Below are positions 7,404 through 14,880 of a stretch of DNA of 31,705 nucleotides, piece after piece. Origin of the DNA: Clostridiales bacterium. GTDB lineage: Bacteria > Bacillota > Clostridia > Christensenellales > Aristaeellaceae. Below the pieces are notes generated by a model. The model had not been told where the DNA came from and made no database searches. It saw only the letters and a program-made list of their open reading frames with translations. Position numbers and translations under genes: made by a program. The first letter of the stretch is position 1. Each line of letters starts with the position of its first letter. The stretch is from contig SFNY01000058.1 of assembly GCA_004554085.1 (NCBI GenBank), positions 1 to 31,705 of the forward strand. The letters are read 5' to 3'.

Positions 7404-9452
7404 TCAGGCGGTCTTTTTCTTGCCCAGAATCAGCTGGAGCACCACGCCCAGGGCGATCAGCGCGAGGCCGATCACGTCCGTCAGCGTGCCGGGAACGATC
7501 AGGCACATGCCACCGGCGATGGTCAGCACGCGCTCGACCACGTTCATCGGCCGCACCAGATAGCCGCTCAGGCCCGCTGCAACGCCGACCATGCCGATGG
7601 TGGCCGTCAGCGCAATCAGGATCACGTCGTACCAGACCACGTCGCCCACGAAGAGGATCGACGGGCTGTAAGCGAACACGAAGGGAATGATGAACGCCGC
7701 AATCGCCAGCCGCGTGGCCGTGATGCCGGTCTTCATCGGATTGCCCTTCGCAATGGCCGAGCCTGCGTAGGCCGCCAGCGCAACTGGCGGCGTGATATCC
7801 GCCACGATGCCGAAGTAGAACACGAAGAAGTGGGCCGCGATGGTGGGAATGCCCATCTTGATGAGGATCGGCGCGCAGGTGGAAGCCATGATGCAGTAGT
7901 TCGCGGTGGTGGGAACGCCCATGCCCAGCACGATGCAGCACAGCATGGTCAGCACCAGTGCCAGCAGCGAGGAGGAGCCGGAGATGCCCACGATGATGTT
8001 GATGAGCTTGGAAGCCAGACCGGTGACGGTGAGGCAGCCGGCGATGACGCCCGCGATGCCGCAGGCCACGGCCACGGTGATCACGCCGCGTCCGCCGACC
8101 TCCAGGGAATCAAAGATGCTCTTGGCGCTGAAGCCGCCGTCCGCGCCGAAGGTTGCCGCAACCACGCCATGCTTGAGCTGCTCGCCCGACTTCTTCGCGC
8201 GCAGGTAGCGCAGGAGGTTATTGATGAAGCCCACCGCGATTGCCGCCAGGATGGCGATGGCTGCGGAGAACTGCATGGTCTTGGTGTTGCTGCACACCAG
8301 GTAGATCAGGATAATCAGGGGCAGCAGCAGGTAGCTGTCCTTGATGAGCTGGCGCATGCGGGGCAGCATCTCCTTTGGAATGCCCTTCAGGCCCAGCTTC
8401 TTGGCCTCCAGGTGCACCGCGATGAAGATGCCCAGGAAGTACAGCACCGCCGGCAGGATCGCGCGCACGATGATGTTGGAGTAGGGCACGCCCACATACT
8501 CCGCCATCAGGAAGGCCGCAGCGCCCATAATGGGGGGCATGATCTGACCGCCGGTGGAGGCGGAGGCCTCGACAGCGCCCGCGAACTCCGCGCGATAGCC
8601 GGTCTTCTTCATCATCGGGATGGTGACGGAGCCGGTGGTAACGGTGTTGCCCACGGAGGAGCCGGACACCATGCCGCACAGCGCCGAGGACACGACCGCG
8701 ACCTTCGCCGGGCCGCCCGCGAAGCGGCCGCAGAGGCTGTTCGCCAGACTGATGAAGAAGTCGGAAATGCCGGTGCGCTCCAGGAACGCGCCGAAGATGA
8801 TGAATACGACGATGTACTTGGAGCAGACGTTGATCGGAGTGGAGAGCACGCCGCTGTCGCCGTAGAACAGCTTGTAGACCACCAGTGGAATGCCGCCCTT
8901 GTTCCAGAGGGTCACCAGGGTATAGATCATGAACACGCCCGCCACGCACAGAATCGGCAGACCCACGCTGCGGCGGCACAGCTCGGCAAGCACCAGCATG
9001 CCGATCGCGCCGGTCACGATGTAGAACATATCCTTGGTGATGCGCATGTTCAGCTTCACCACGGTCTGGGCGTTGAAGGTGTAGAACAGGAACGCAGCCG
9101 CACCCAACACCATCAGCACGATATCATACCAGGGCATGTAATTGACCCGCACCTTGCCCTTCTTGGCCGGGTAGGTCAGAAAACCGATGAGCACCACCAG
9201 TCCCAGGAAGGAGGACAAGCGTATCTGCTCCATGAAGTTTGCAAACAGGGTCACATAGATGCAGAAGAGCGCAAAGAGCACCGTCAGACTGTTGACGATG
9301 ATCCTGGGAACGCCCTCCCACACGCGCGTGTTCGACTCGCGGTCGAACTTGCGCATGATCGCATCGACTTCCGCAGCCGAGCCAACGTCTGCGTCCGCAG
9401 CGCCGGGGGCCGAGCCGATGATCTTCGGGTCCTTATCGGGGTCTCGCTTCAT
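7404..9452 (-). CDS. TRAP transporter permease, TAXI type, fused small and large subunits
   Basis: A 682-residue integral membrane protein with many hydrophobic helices. A cytoplasmic N-terminal stretch of about 60 residues is followed by roughly four helices corresponding to the DctQ-like small subunit, then the DctM-like large subunit with GSSVGNTVTTGSVTIPMM and the GMGVPTTANYCIMA segment typical of TAXI permeases. It uses an ion gradient to import the ligand delivered by the binding protein encoded just upstream. The ATG at 9452 has GGGAGGAGA in front; longer in-frame starts lack a site. A large hairpin lies between it and the binding-protein gene, and a terminator follows. Substrate unknown; TAXI systems are often linked to glutamate or other organic acids. 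Confidence 0.93.
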   Translation of the reverse strand: MKRDPDKDPKIIGSAPGAADADVGSAAEVDAIMRKFDRESNTRVWEGVPRIIVNSLTVLFALFCIYVTLFANFMEQIRLSSFLGLVVLIGFLTYPAKKGKVRVNYMPWYDIVLMVLGAAAFLFYTFNAQTVVKLNMRITKDMFYIVTGAIGMLVLAELCRRSVGLPILCVAGVFMIYTLVTLWNKGGIPLVVYKLFYGDSGVLSTPINVCSKYIVVFIIFGAFLERTGISDFFISLANSLCGRFAGGPAKVAVVSSALCGMVSGSSVGNTVTTGSVTIPMMKKTGYRAEFAGAVEASASTGGQIMPPIMGAAAFLMAEYVGVPYSNIIVRAILPAVLYFLGIFIAVHLEAKKLGLKGIPKEMLPRMRQLIKDSYLLLPLIILIYLVCSNTKTMQFSAAIAILAAIAVGFINNLLRYLRAKKSGEQLKHGVVAATFGADGGFSAKSIFDSLEVGGRGVITVAVACGIAGVIAGCLTVTGLASKLINIIVGISGSSSLLALVLTMLCCIVLGMGVPTTANYCIMASTCAPILIKMGIPTIAAHFFVFYFGIVADITPPVALAAYAGSAIAKGNPMKTGITATRLAIAAFIIPFVFAYSPSILFVGDVVWYDVILIALTATIGMVGVAAGLSGYLVRPMNVVERVLTIAGGMCLIVPGTLTDVIGLALIALGVVLQLILGKKKTA

Positions 9453-9515
9453 ATTGTCTCCTCCCATGACCGGAAAGAATCCGCCAAATTTTCCAAAATG
9501 CCGCCGATACATGAC

Positions 9516-9552
9516 GGGGGACTATGGCGAAACGCCTTCGCCGTAGTCCCCC
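9516..9552 (-). promoter_or_regulatory. Large intercistronic hairpin between binding protein and permease genes
   Basis: Arms of 16 bases (9516-9531 and 9537-9552) match at 15 positions around a five-base loop. No T-tract follows on the minus strand, so it is unlikely to be a full terminator. In transport operons such structures commonly protect the upstream message and lower expression of the permease relative to the binding protein; that role is inferred here. Confidence 0.7.
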
Positions 9553-9591
9553 TGTTCTATCTCCGCGCTTTGCACGCGCGGTCAGCGTTCC

Positions 9592-10536
9592 TTATTCGGC
9601 AACCGTGATGCCCTTCTCGGCGAAGTACTTGGCAGCGCCGGCAGCATAGGGCAGACCGCACTCAGAAGCGTACTCCAGATTCAGCTCCAGGCCCTTCGCA
9701 TGGGCGGCGGCGATCTCCTCGGTGTTCTCGAAGATGGTGGAAACGATGGTGTAGGCCTCCTCGTCGGTCACATCGGCGTTGGCGATGATGATGGCCTTGA
9801 CCGCCACGGTGGTCACGTCCTCGTCGATGCCCTCATAGGTGCCGGCGGGGATCACGCACTCGGTGTAGGCGCCGTTGAGCTCCTTCAGCTTCGCAACGTG
9901 CTCTGCATCGCAGCCAACCAGGTAAGCGCCCTTGGTCGCGCACAGATCGACGACGGCGGTGGTGGGAGCGCCCGCGACAACGAAGGCAGCGTCAATCTTG
10001 CCGTCCTTCAGCGCTTCGGCGGAGTCCGAGAAGGAGAGGTACTGGGGATTGATGTCCTCTTCGGTCATGTCATAGGCGGCCAGGAAGTCCATGGCGTTGA
10101 AGTATACGCCGGAGCCGGCAGCGCCGATGGAGACGTTCTTGCCGCGCAGGTCATCCATGCTCTTGATCTCCGGATTGCAGGTGACCAGCTGCACGGTCTC
10201 GTTGTACAGGGCGGCCAGCGCCTTGAAGGAGGTGATGGGAGCGCCTTCATACTGCTCGAAGCGGATGCCGTTGTAGGCGTAGTAGGCAACGTCGCTCTGC
10301 ACGAAGCCCAGCTGTGCGAAGCCCATGTCCAGCATGTCGATGTTGGCTGCGGAGCCCTCGCCGGCAACTGCGGTCACCTGAACGTCGGTGTTGTCGCTGA
10401 TGTACTGAGCCAGCACGCCGCCGAAGGCGTAGTAGGTGCCGGAGGTGCCGCCGGTGGTGAACTGCAGCTCTGCCATTGCGGACGCGCAGCTGAATACCAT
10501 GACCAGTGCAATCAGAATCGCCAAAGTCTTTTTCAT
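9592..10536 (-). CDS. TAXI family TRAP transporter solute-binding protein
   Basis: A 314-residue secreted protein. Residues 1-22 are a signal peptide ending in AMA before Glu. The mature part begins LQFTTGGTSGTYYAFGG, the hallmark of the TAXI (TRAP-associated extracytoplasmic immunogenic) family, and continues with the two-lobe binding fold, including GKNVSIGAAGSGV and the DAAFVVAGAPT segment. A cysteine at position 17 is not in a good lipobox, so a secreted or signal-anchored form is more likely than a lipoprotein. The start has AAGGGGGA upstream, and the promoter at 10600-10628 drives it. It captures the ligand for the permease at 7404-9452. The ligand cannot be deduced. Confidence 0.93.
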   Translation of the reverse strand: MKKTLAILIALVMVFSCASAMAELQFTTGGTSGTYYAFGGVLAQYISDNTDVQVTAVAGEGSAANIDMLDMGFAQLGFVQSDVAYYAYNGIRFEQYEGAPITSFKALAALYNETVQLVTCNPEIKSMDDLRGKNVSIGAAGSGVYFNAMDFLAAYDMTEEDINPQYLSFSDSAEALKDGKIDAAFVVAGAPTTAVVDLCATKGAYLVGCDAEHVAKLKELNGAYTECVIPAGTYEGIDEDVTTVAVKAIIIANADVTDEEAYTIVSTIFENTEEIAAAHAKGLELNLEYASECGLPYAAGAAKYFAEKGITVAE

Positions 10537-10599
10537 TGTAGTTTTCCCCCTTGAAAATTTGGGCATGTGAAATTTCTCAACCACAACCCATTTTTTCAT

Positions 10600-10628
10600 A
10601 TTATACCGCAATTCTCTTCGCCTGACAA
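10600..10628 (-). promoter_or_regulatory. Sigma-A type promoter of the TAXI-TRAP operon
   Basis: On the minus strand, -35 TTGTCA (10623-10628) and a consensus -10 TATAAT (10600-10605) have the ideal 17-base spacer. Transcription would start about 55-60 bases before the binding-protein ATG. Confidence 0.85.
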
Positions 10629-10790
10629 TAGTGAATCGAGTTTTTGAATGTAAATTATTGCATATTACGTAAAATCCAACGTCAATTTGTGTTTTTTTGC
10701 ACTTTCCCCCATCCCCCAATGCACATTTGCATCGTTTTAACGCAAAAAGAAAGGCTGTAACATCCGCCCGCACGCAATTCTGATATATGC

Positions 10791-10827
10791 GGAAAGGCCG
10801 ACGGACTTGAACGCCGCCGACCTTTCC
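10791..10827 (-). terminator. Hairpin after the nucleotidyltransferase gene
   Basis: On the minus strand the arms GGAAAGGTCGGC and GTCGGCCTTTCC form a 12-base-pair stem with two G-U pairs around a 13-base loop, 26 bases past the stop at 10854. The pairing is complete only in RNA made from the minus strand, which fits that direction. There is no clear T-tract, so termination strength is uncertain. Confidence 0.55.
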
Positions 10828-10853
10828 TGAAATATCCGTATTGTACGCTCCGC

Positions 10854-11765
10854 TCAGAGGCGATCCGGATAGGCGCCCTGGGCGATCAGCGCGCGAATCC
10901 GCTGCTGGGTGTTCGCTTTGTCTAGAGCGTAGGTCATGCCGAACCACTTGTCGTGGGTGGGCAGCACCTGCACGCTTCCCTCGCCGCTGCGGATCAGCCT
11001 GCTCACGATCGAGGGCAGCAGGAACTCGGAGGTCACGTCATCCCCGGACAGCCGCTCCAAAAAGCGCGGGAACTGCTCCTCCAGATAGCCGATGAACGAA
11101 GCCGGCAGGCCCCAGATGTTCATCGAAACCGCCTCGCCGCCGTCCAGTTCGCGCACGCCGTCCTCCGCCTCCACGCAGGGCCGCCCGTCGCGCAGCAGGA
11201 TGCCGCGGGTCTCCCGAATCTCGTCGAGCTTCCCGTCCGCATCCACCTTGCAGATGCCGCGGGTCACGGCGCCGCTCTCCGAGAGCGTGTTGCCCAGCAC
11301 GTAGCCCGCCATGCAGCAGTCCAGCTTCCTCTCATCCCGCGCGTCCGCGCTGATGTAGCCGTGAATCTGCCGGAAGGCCTCCGCGCCATAATAGTCGTCC
11401 GCATTCAGCACGCAGAAGGGCTCGTGAATCACCTTCCTGCACGCCAGCACCGCATGTCCCGTGCCCCAGGGCTTCTTCCGCCCCTCCGGCAGCGCGATGC
11501 CCTGCGGCACGTCCGCCAGATCCTGATAGACGTACTCCACGTCGCACTTCTTCTCTACGCGCCGTCCCACGCCGTCGCGGAACATCTGCTCGATGTCCCG
11601 ACGGATGATGAAGACCACGCGATCGAAGCCCGCCTGCAGCGCGTCGTGCACCGCGTACTCCATCAGCACTTCTCCGTTCGGCCCGACGGGTTCAATCTGC
11701 TTGACGCCACCGCCGAAGCGCGACCCAAAGCCTGCGGCCATAAATGCCAATGTCGTCCTCTTCAT
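10854..11765 (-). CDS. Nucleotidyltransferase family protein (sugar-phosphate nucleotidyltransferase-like)
   Basis: A 303-residue cytoplasmic protein. The N-terminus LAFMAAGFGSRFGG followed by VKQ is the nucleotide-binding signature of the NTP_transferase family (usual form LAAGxGxR..KQ). VLNADDYYG is the metal-binding Asp motif that follows the first Rossmann half, and GTGHAV a substrate-binding loop. Such enzymes join NTP and a sugar phosphate to give an NDP-sugar. The substrate is not readable; the protein differs from classical GalU and RmlA. It has its own promoter (11826-11854) and a small leader hairpin at 11798-11815, so it appears to be transcribed alone. Confidence 0.85.
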   Translation of the reverse strand: MKRTTLAFMAAGFGSRFGGGVKQIEPVGPNGEVLMEYAVHDALQAGFDRVVFIIRRDIEQMFRDGVGRRVEKKCDVEYVYQDLADVPQGIALPEGRKKPWGTGHAVLACRKVIHEPFCVLNADDYYGAEAFRQIHGYISADARDERKLDCCMAGYVLGNTLSESGAVTRGICKVDADGKLDEIRETRGILLRDGRPCVEAEDGVRELDGGEAVSMNIWGLPASFIGYLEEQFPRFLERLSGDDVTSEFLLPSIVSRLIRSGEGSVQVLPTHDKWFGMTYALDKANTQQRIRALIAQGAYPDRL

Positions 11766-11825
11766 AGGATGTTCTTCCTCTTCACTTCCTCGTATTTATG
11801 CGGACACAGCCGCATTGTTAATTTT

Positions 11826-11854
11826 ATTATAACATACAATTCTGCAAACTGCAA
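11826..11854 (-). promoter_or_regulatory. Promoter of the nucleotidyltransferase gene
   Basis: On the minus strand, -35 TTGCAG (11849-11854) and -10 TATAAT (11826-11831) are separated by 17 bases. A six-base-pair hairpin (ATGCGG / CCGCAT, 11798-11815) lies in the predicted 5' leader. Confidence 0.8.
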
Positions 11855-11906
11855 GTGTTGCGCGGTAATATGTTGGCCTGAAGCGCGTAAAAGCGGTCAA
11901 AACAGG

Positions 11907-11933
11907 AAAATGCCCCCGGTTTTTCCGGAGGCA
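11907..11933 (-). terminator. Rho-independent terminator of the phosphoglucose isomerase gene
   Basis: On the minus strand, arms TGCCTCCGG and CCGGGGGCA form a 9-base-pair stem (one G-U) around AAAAA, followed by TTTTCC. It is 24 bases past the stop codon at 11958. Confidence 0.85.
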
Positions 11934-11957
11934 ACGCAGTTTTCGATTGGAATTGCA

Positions 11958-12557
11958 TTATTTCCACTTGGGATTGTCGATGATGGTGGGCTTGCCGTCG
12001 CGCTCCACCAGCAGCTTGCGATAGCCCTTCTCCTCGATGGTGCCGTAGTTGTGGCCCGCATCCGCGCGGAACACGAAGAAGGTGACCAGCGGCTCGTCGG
12101 GGCTGACGTTGATGGAACGGTGGGCATAGCGCTTCGGAACGTACACCGCCTTGCCGGCCTCCAGCTCCAGCGCACGCCAGTCTCCCTCCGGGCTCTCCAG
12201 CAGCATGTAGCCGTGGCCGCTGAGGCAGTAGTACACCTCGCCGGTCTCCAGGATGGTGTGGAAGTGGCCCTTGGTCATGAAATACTCGTCGCCCACCTTG
12301 CCGGGATAGCAGATGGAGCAGCCGAAGGCCAGATCGCCCGGATGCTCCGGAACCGGCATGCCGTGGAACTCGTAGACCATCGGATTCCCCTCGGCAATCA
12401 TCCTCTCCTCCGCCGCAGAATCCGCAAACATGCCCTTCATTTCCGACAGATAGCGCTTGCCGGTCTCCAAGTCCGGGCTGAGGCCGGTCTTCAGGTCGAA
12501 CGCCATGGTGAAACCCTTTTCAAAATCGAACTTGAGATCGCTGGGATTAAAATCCAT
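11958..12557 (-). CDS. Cupin-type glucose-6-phosphate isomerase
   Basis: A 199-residue cupin protein of the archaeal-type phosphoglucose isomerase family, which interconverts glucose 6-phosphate and fructose 6-phosphate. The metal-binding residues follow the family spacing: His98 and His100 (GHFHTILETGE), Glu107, and His146 (VYVPKRYAHR). These correspond to the 88/90/97/136 set described for the Pyrococcus furiosus enzyme. The ATG at 12557 is preceded by AGGAGGAGAA; an upstream in-frame start at 12596 has no such site. The gene is monocistronic, with a near-consensus promoter at 12642-12670 and a terminator at 11907-11933. It is unrelated to the classical Pgi fold. Confidence 0.9.
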   Translation of the reverse strand: MDFNPSDLKFDFEKGFTMAFDLKTGLSPDLETGKRYLSEMKGMFADSAAEERMIAEGNPMVYEFHGMPVPEHPGDLAFGCSICYPGKVGDEYFMTKGHFHTILETGEVYYCLSGHGYMLLESPEGDWRALELEAGKAVYVPKRYAHRSINVSPDEPLVTFFVFRADAGHNYGTIEEKGYRKLLVERDGKPTIIDNPKWK

Positions 12558-12626
12558 ATGGTTCTCCTCCTGTCCAATCGTATTTTCACGCCGCACGGCG
12601 CATGTTTTGTCTGCAATATATCATTA

Positions 12627-12636
12627 TGTAATGACA
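12627..12636 (-). promoter_or_regulatory. Possible operator, copy 1 (TGTCATTACA)
   Basis: The 10-base motif TGTCATTACA lies on the minus strand five bases after the -10 box of the isomerase promoter, within a larger palindrome TCATTACATAATGA (12621-12634). The identical motif occurs on the plus strand at 12758-12767 just after the -10 box of the divergent promoter. The position would suit a repressor acting at both genes. Confidence 0.45.
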
Positions 12637-12641
12637 ATAAC

Positions 12642-12670
12642 AGTATAGCCCGAACGCCCGGATTTGTCAA
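12642..12670 (-). promoter_or_regulatory. Promoter of the phosphoglucose isomerase gene
   Basis: On the minus strand, a consensus -35 TTGACA (12665-12670), 17-base spacer and -10 TATACT (12642-12647). It is back to back with the plus-strand promoter at 12718-12746. Confidence 0.88.
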
Positions 12671-12717
12671 CCGAAAACTGTGCGAGTCCGCCGCAGCCGG
12701 CAATCTTCCGCTGTATC

Positions 12718-12746
12718 TTGAAAAAGGGAAGCAAGCTTGCTATAAT
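12718..12746 (+). promoter_or_regulatory. Promoter of the phosphotriesterase-family / VOC operon
   Basis: -35 TTGAAA (12718-12723) and consensus -10 TATAAT (12741-12746) with a 17-base spacer, 44 bases before the ATG of the hydrolase gene. Confidence 0.88.
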
Positions 12747-12757
12747 AGGGACAGCAA

Positions 12758-12767
12758 TGTCATTACA
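12758..12767 (+). promoter_or_regulatory. Possible operator, copy 2 (TGTCATTACA)
   Basis: This is the same 10 bases as copy 1, in the opposite orientation, 11 bases after the -10 box of the hydrolase promoter. It would lie at or just after the transcription start. Confidence 0.45.
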
Positions 12768-12790
12768 ATGCGCGCGAAAGGGGCGAACCC

Positions 12791-13711
12791 ATGAAAACTG
12801 TACAGACCGTATGCGGCCCCGCGCTCCCGTCGGAGCTGGGCCATTTCCAGATGCACGAGCACCTGTTCGTCGCCGAAGGCCCCGGCACGCAGCGCTTCCC
12901 GGCGCTGCTGGCCGACGACTGCGAGCGCTCCGCGCAGGAGGCCGCGCGCTACGTCTCCCAGGGCGGCGGAGGCTTTCTGGACGCGCAGCCCGTGGGTGCC
13001 GGTCGCAACGCCGCCATGCTGCGGGAAATCTCCCGGGCGTCCGGCGCAAAGATCGTCTGCGTGACCGGCTATCACCTGCCCCACTTCTACCCGGAGGAAC
13101 ACTGGATTCACTCTGCGGATGAGCGCGCACTGTTCGCCCGCTTTCGCGACGAGCTGCAAAACGGCTGCGTGGAGTGCCGCGAGGTTCGGCCCGGCGCGGT
13201 GAAGGCAGCCCTCGGCAGGAAGGGTCTGGATGCGCGCGCGGAAGTAAAGCTGCGCGCCGCAGCCCGGGCCGCGGCGGAGGCGGACGTGCCCATCGTGATT
13301 CACACGGAGAAGGGCGCGGGTGGCGTGGAGGCCGTGCAGCTCTGTCGGGAAGCCGGACTGAGCCCCGCGCGCATCCTGATCTGCCATGTCGACCGTCAGG
13401 CGGACGATTTCGCGCCCCACGACGCCATCGCTGCGACCGGCGCGATGCTGGAGTACGACACCATCGGCCGCCTCAAGTATCACGACGATGCGTCGGAGAT
13501 CCGGCTGATCCGGCACATGATCGAGGGCGGGCATCTAGAGCAGCTGCTGCTGTCGCTGGACACCACGAACCAGCGCCTGTCCACCTACGGCGGCGAGATC
13601 GGCCTGGACTACATCCTGAACTGCTTCCTGCCCGCACTGCGCGAGGCGGGTGTTCCGGAGGAGCAGATCCGCAGCATGACCATCGAAAATCCGCGGCGGG
13701 CCTTCGCCTGA
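12791..13711 (+). CDS. Phosphotriesterase-family amidohydrolase
   Basis: A 306-residue TIM-barrel metal hydrolase. The binuclear metal ligands are visible: MHEHL with His22 and His24, Lys138 in GAVKAALG as the likely carboxylated lysine, His171 in IHTEKG, His199 in ICHVDR and Asp257 in LSLDTTN. The family includes phosphotriesterases, lactonases and sugar-lactone or sugar-phosphate hydrolases, and most chromosomal members are lactonases or of unknown substrate. It has no signal peptide. A strong promoter lies upstream, and a VOC-family gene follows 43 bases downstream in the same operon. A sugar-acid or lactone substrate is a reasonable guess from the nearby isomerase, no more. Confidence 0.87.
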   Translation: MKTVQTVCGPALPSELGHFQMHEHLFVAEGPGTQRFPALLADDCERSAQEAARYVSQGGGGFLDAQPVGAGRNAAMLREISRASGAKIVCVTGYHLPHFYPEEHWIHSADERALFARFRDELQNGCVECREVRPGAVKAALGRKGLDARAEVKLRAAARAAAEADVPIVIHTEKGAGGVEAVQLCREAGLSPARILICHVDRQADDFAPHDAIAATGAMLEYDTIGRLKYHDDASEIRLIRHMIEGGHLEQLLLSLDTTNQRLSTYGGEIGLDYILNCFLPALREAGVPEEQIRSMTIENPRRAFA

Positions 13712-13754
13712 CGCGAACGGAAACCATCGCCAAAACCATGAGGAGGTAAGAGAA

Positions 13755-14144
13755 ATGAACCGCGCTGACAGCTTTCGCAACAATGTGACCGGCATCCAGC
13801 ACTTGGGCATCCCCACCGGCGACCTGAACAAAACCATCGAATTCTATCAGGGCCTCGGCTTCGAGGTCATCTGGCAGAATCCCGGCGAGGTGGCCTTCCT
13901 GCAGAACGGCACGCTGGTGATCGAGACCTACGCCGTGGAGGAACCGGCCATGAAGAGCGGCGCCATCGACCACGTGGCGCTGAACGTTCAGGACATTGAG
14001 GCCGCCTGGAGGGACGCGCAGGCCTGCGGCTACGAGACCGAGGACACCGCCATCAATTTCCTGCCCTTCTTTGAAAATGGCGTGAAATTCTTCACCATCA
14101 TCGGCCCCAACCGGGAGAAGGTGGAGTTCAACCAGTTCCTGTGA
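13755..14144 (+). CDS. VOC family (glyoxalase/dioxygenase-like) protein
   Basis: A 129-residue protein with the paired beta-alpha-beta modules of the vicinal oxygen chelate fold. The metal ligands are in place: His16 (IQHLG), Glu57 (VIET), His73 (IDHVAL) and Glu124 (KVEFNQ). Members include glyoxalase I, epimerases and antibiotic-resistance enzymes. The start has AGGAGG nine bases ahead. It is the second gene of the operon with the phosphotriesterase-family hydrolase and is closed by a strong terminator. The reaction is not predictable from the sequence; a small lactoyl-thiol or keto-acid substrate is possible. Confidence 0.88.
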   Translation: MNRADSFRNNVTGIQHLGIPTGDLNKTIEFYQGLGFEVIWQNPGEVAFLQNGTLVIETYAVEEPAMKSGAIDHVALNVQDIEAAWRDAQACGYETEDTAINFLPFFENGVKFFTIIGPNREKVEFNQFL

Positions 14145-14155
14145 TGCAGGAAACG

Positions 14156-14195
14156 CAGAGGCGGCGCGATCATTTGATCGCGCCGCCTCTGTTTT
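14156..14195 (+). terminator. Strong rho-independent terminator
   Basis: A perfect 17-base-pair stem (14156-14172 with 14175-14191) has a two-base nominal loop and is followed by TTTT. It lies between convergent genes ending at 14144 (plus) and 14222 (minus) and may also block minus-strand transcription. Confidence 0.9.
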
Positions 14196-14221
14196 GTATC
14201 TACTTATTATAGTGTGAAAAA

Positions 14222-14770
14222 TTATTCCGCCTCGAGCTCAATGGACGCGCTGGTGACCAGGCCGGGCTCGTCCGCATCCTCGATGCTGCAATAGATCCTG
14301 CTGTCGTCGCGCCAGACTGAGATCGTCACCGCGTCGCCGTGGTTGGTGAAGCGGAAGTCGATCAGCTGGCTGTAATCGGCGATCACCGCGTCCTCGGTAT
14401 CGGGCACGTATTTCTCGCAGAAGTCGGATCCGTAGGTGCGCTTCTCGACGACCTCCATGCTGTCCATGTTCTTGATCGCCAGATAGATCGTGGTGGCAAC
14501 CTGCGCCACCCCGCCACCCACCACCGCAACGCCGCGCCCGTTGGGGGCCTCGCGGTAGCCCCGCTCCTCAGAGCGCGCACCGACGGCCGCGTTGAAGGAG
14601 AAGGTCTCGTTGGTTCCAAGCTCCATATCGTTGATGGAGGCGATGCACACATCCAGGTTGGACAGGTAGTTGTCTCCGTCCACCGTGATGGGTGTGAACA
14701 CCTCCGCCAGTGCGCCGCCGGTCAACGCGAAGATCGCGAGCGCCAGGGCCAGCGCAAGAATTCGTTTCAT
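14222..14770 (-). CDS. Secreted VanW-domain protein
   Basis: A 182-residue protein. Residues 1-22 are a signal peptide ending GGALA before Glu. The rest is a VanW-like domain, recognised by NETFSFNAAVGARS, then GYREAPNGRG and VVGGGVAQVATTIYLA, and by the IADYSQLIDFRFTN segment. VanW was named in a vancomycin-resistance cluster, but the molecular role of the domain is unknown; it occurs in many exported Firmicutes proteins, often with wall-binding domains. Here the domain stands alone, and there are no other van genes nearby, so it should not be read as a resistance marker. It has its own promoter at 14801-14829. Confidence 0.85.
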   Translation of the reverse strand: MKRILALALALAIFALTGGALAEVFTPITVDGDNYLSNLDVCIASINDMELGTNETFSFNAAVGARSEERGYREAPNGRGVAVVGGGVAQVATTIYLAIKNMDSMEVVEKRTYGSDFCEKYVPDTEDAVIADYSQLIDFRFTNHGDAVTISVWRDDSRIYCSIEDADEPGLVTSASIELEAE

Positions 14771-14800
14771 TGTGATGTCCCTCCCTTGAGATACCGGAGT

Positions 14801-14829
14801 AGATTACCACAATGTATCGCTTCCATCAA
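14801..14829 (-). promoter_or_regulatory. Candidate promoter of the VanW-domain gene
   Basis: On the minus strand, -35 TTGATG (14824-14829), 17-base spacer, and -10 TAATCT (14801-14806). A GGGAGGG site precedes the ATG. Confidence 0.6.
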
Positions 14830-14880
14830 CGAAATATTCGTGTCATTTGGATTAAGTTCTCGGCAATTCAGACTTTTCTG

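Larger units (their letters stand above)
10537..10853. other. AT-rich intergenic region upstream of the TAXI operon
   Basis: A 317-base gene-free stretch. It holds the promoter at 10600-10628, a short 5' leader, and the hairpin at 10791-10827 following the nucleotidyltransferase gene. The 10640-10780 part is AT-rich with homopolymer runs and could carry a regulator site, but no repeated or palindromic operator is evident. Confidence 0.6.

Noticed and set aside
3995..9608. Very long plus-strand open frames (up to about 1000 codons) opposite lepA, the PIG-L gene and the TRAP permease
   Set aside because: They are the antisense of clearly identified genes, have His/Gln/Ala/Leu-rich compositions expected from antisense of high-GC coding sequence, and lack domains or ribosome binding sites.
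12495..12515. Possible parS half site (GGTGAAACC) within the isomerase gene
   Set aside because: Only a short half resembles the TGTTTCACGTGAAACA consensus; there is no inverted partner.
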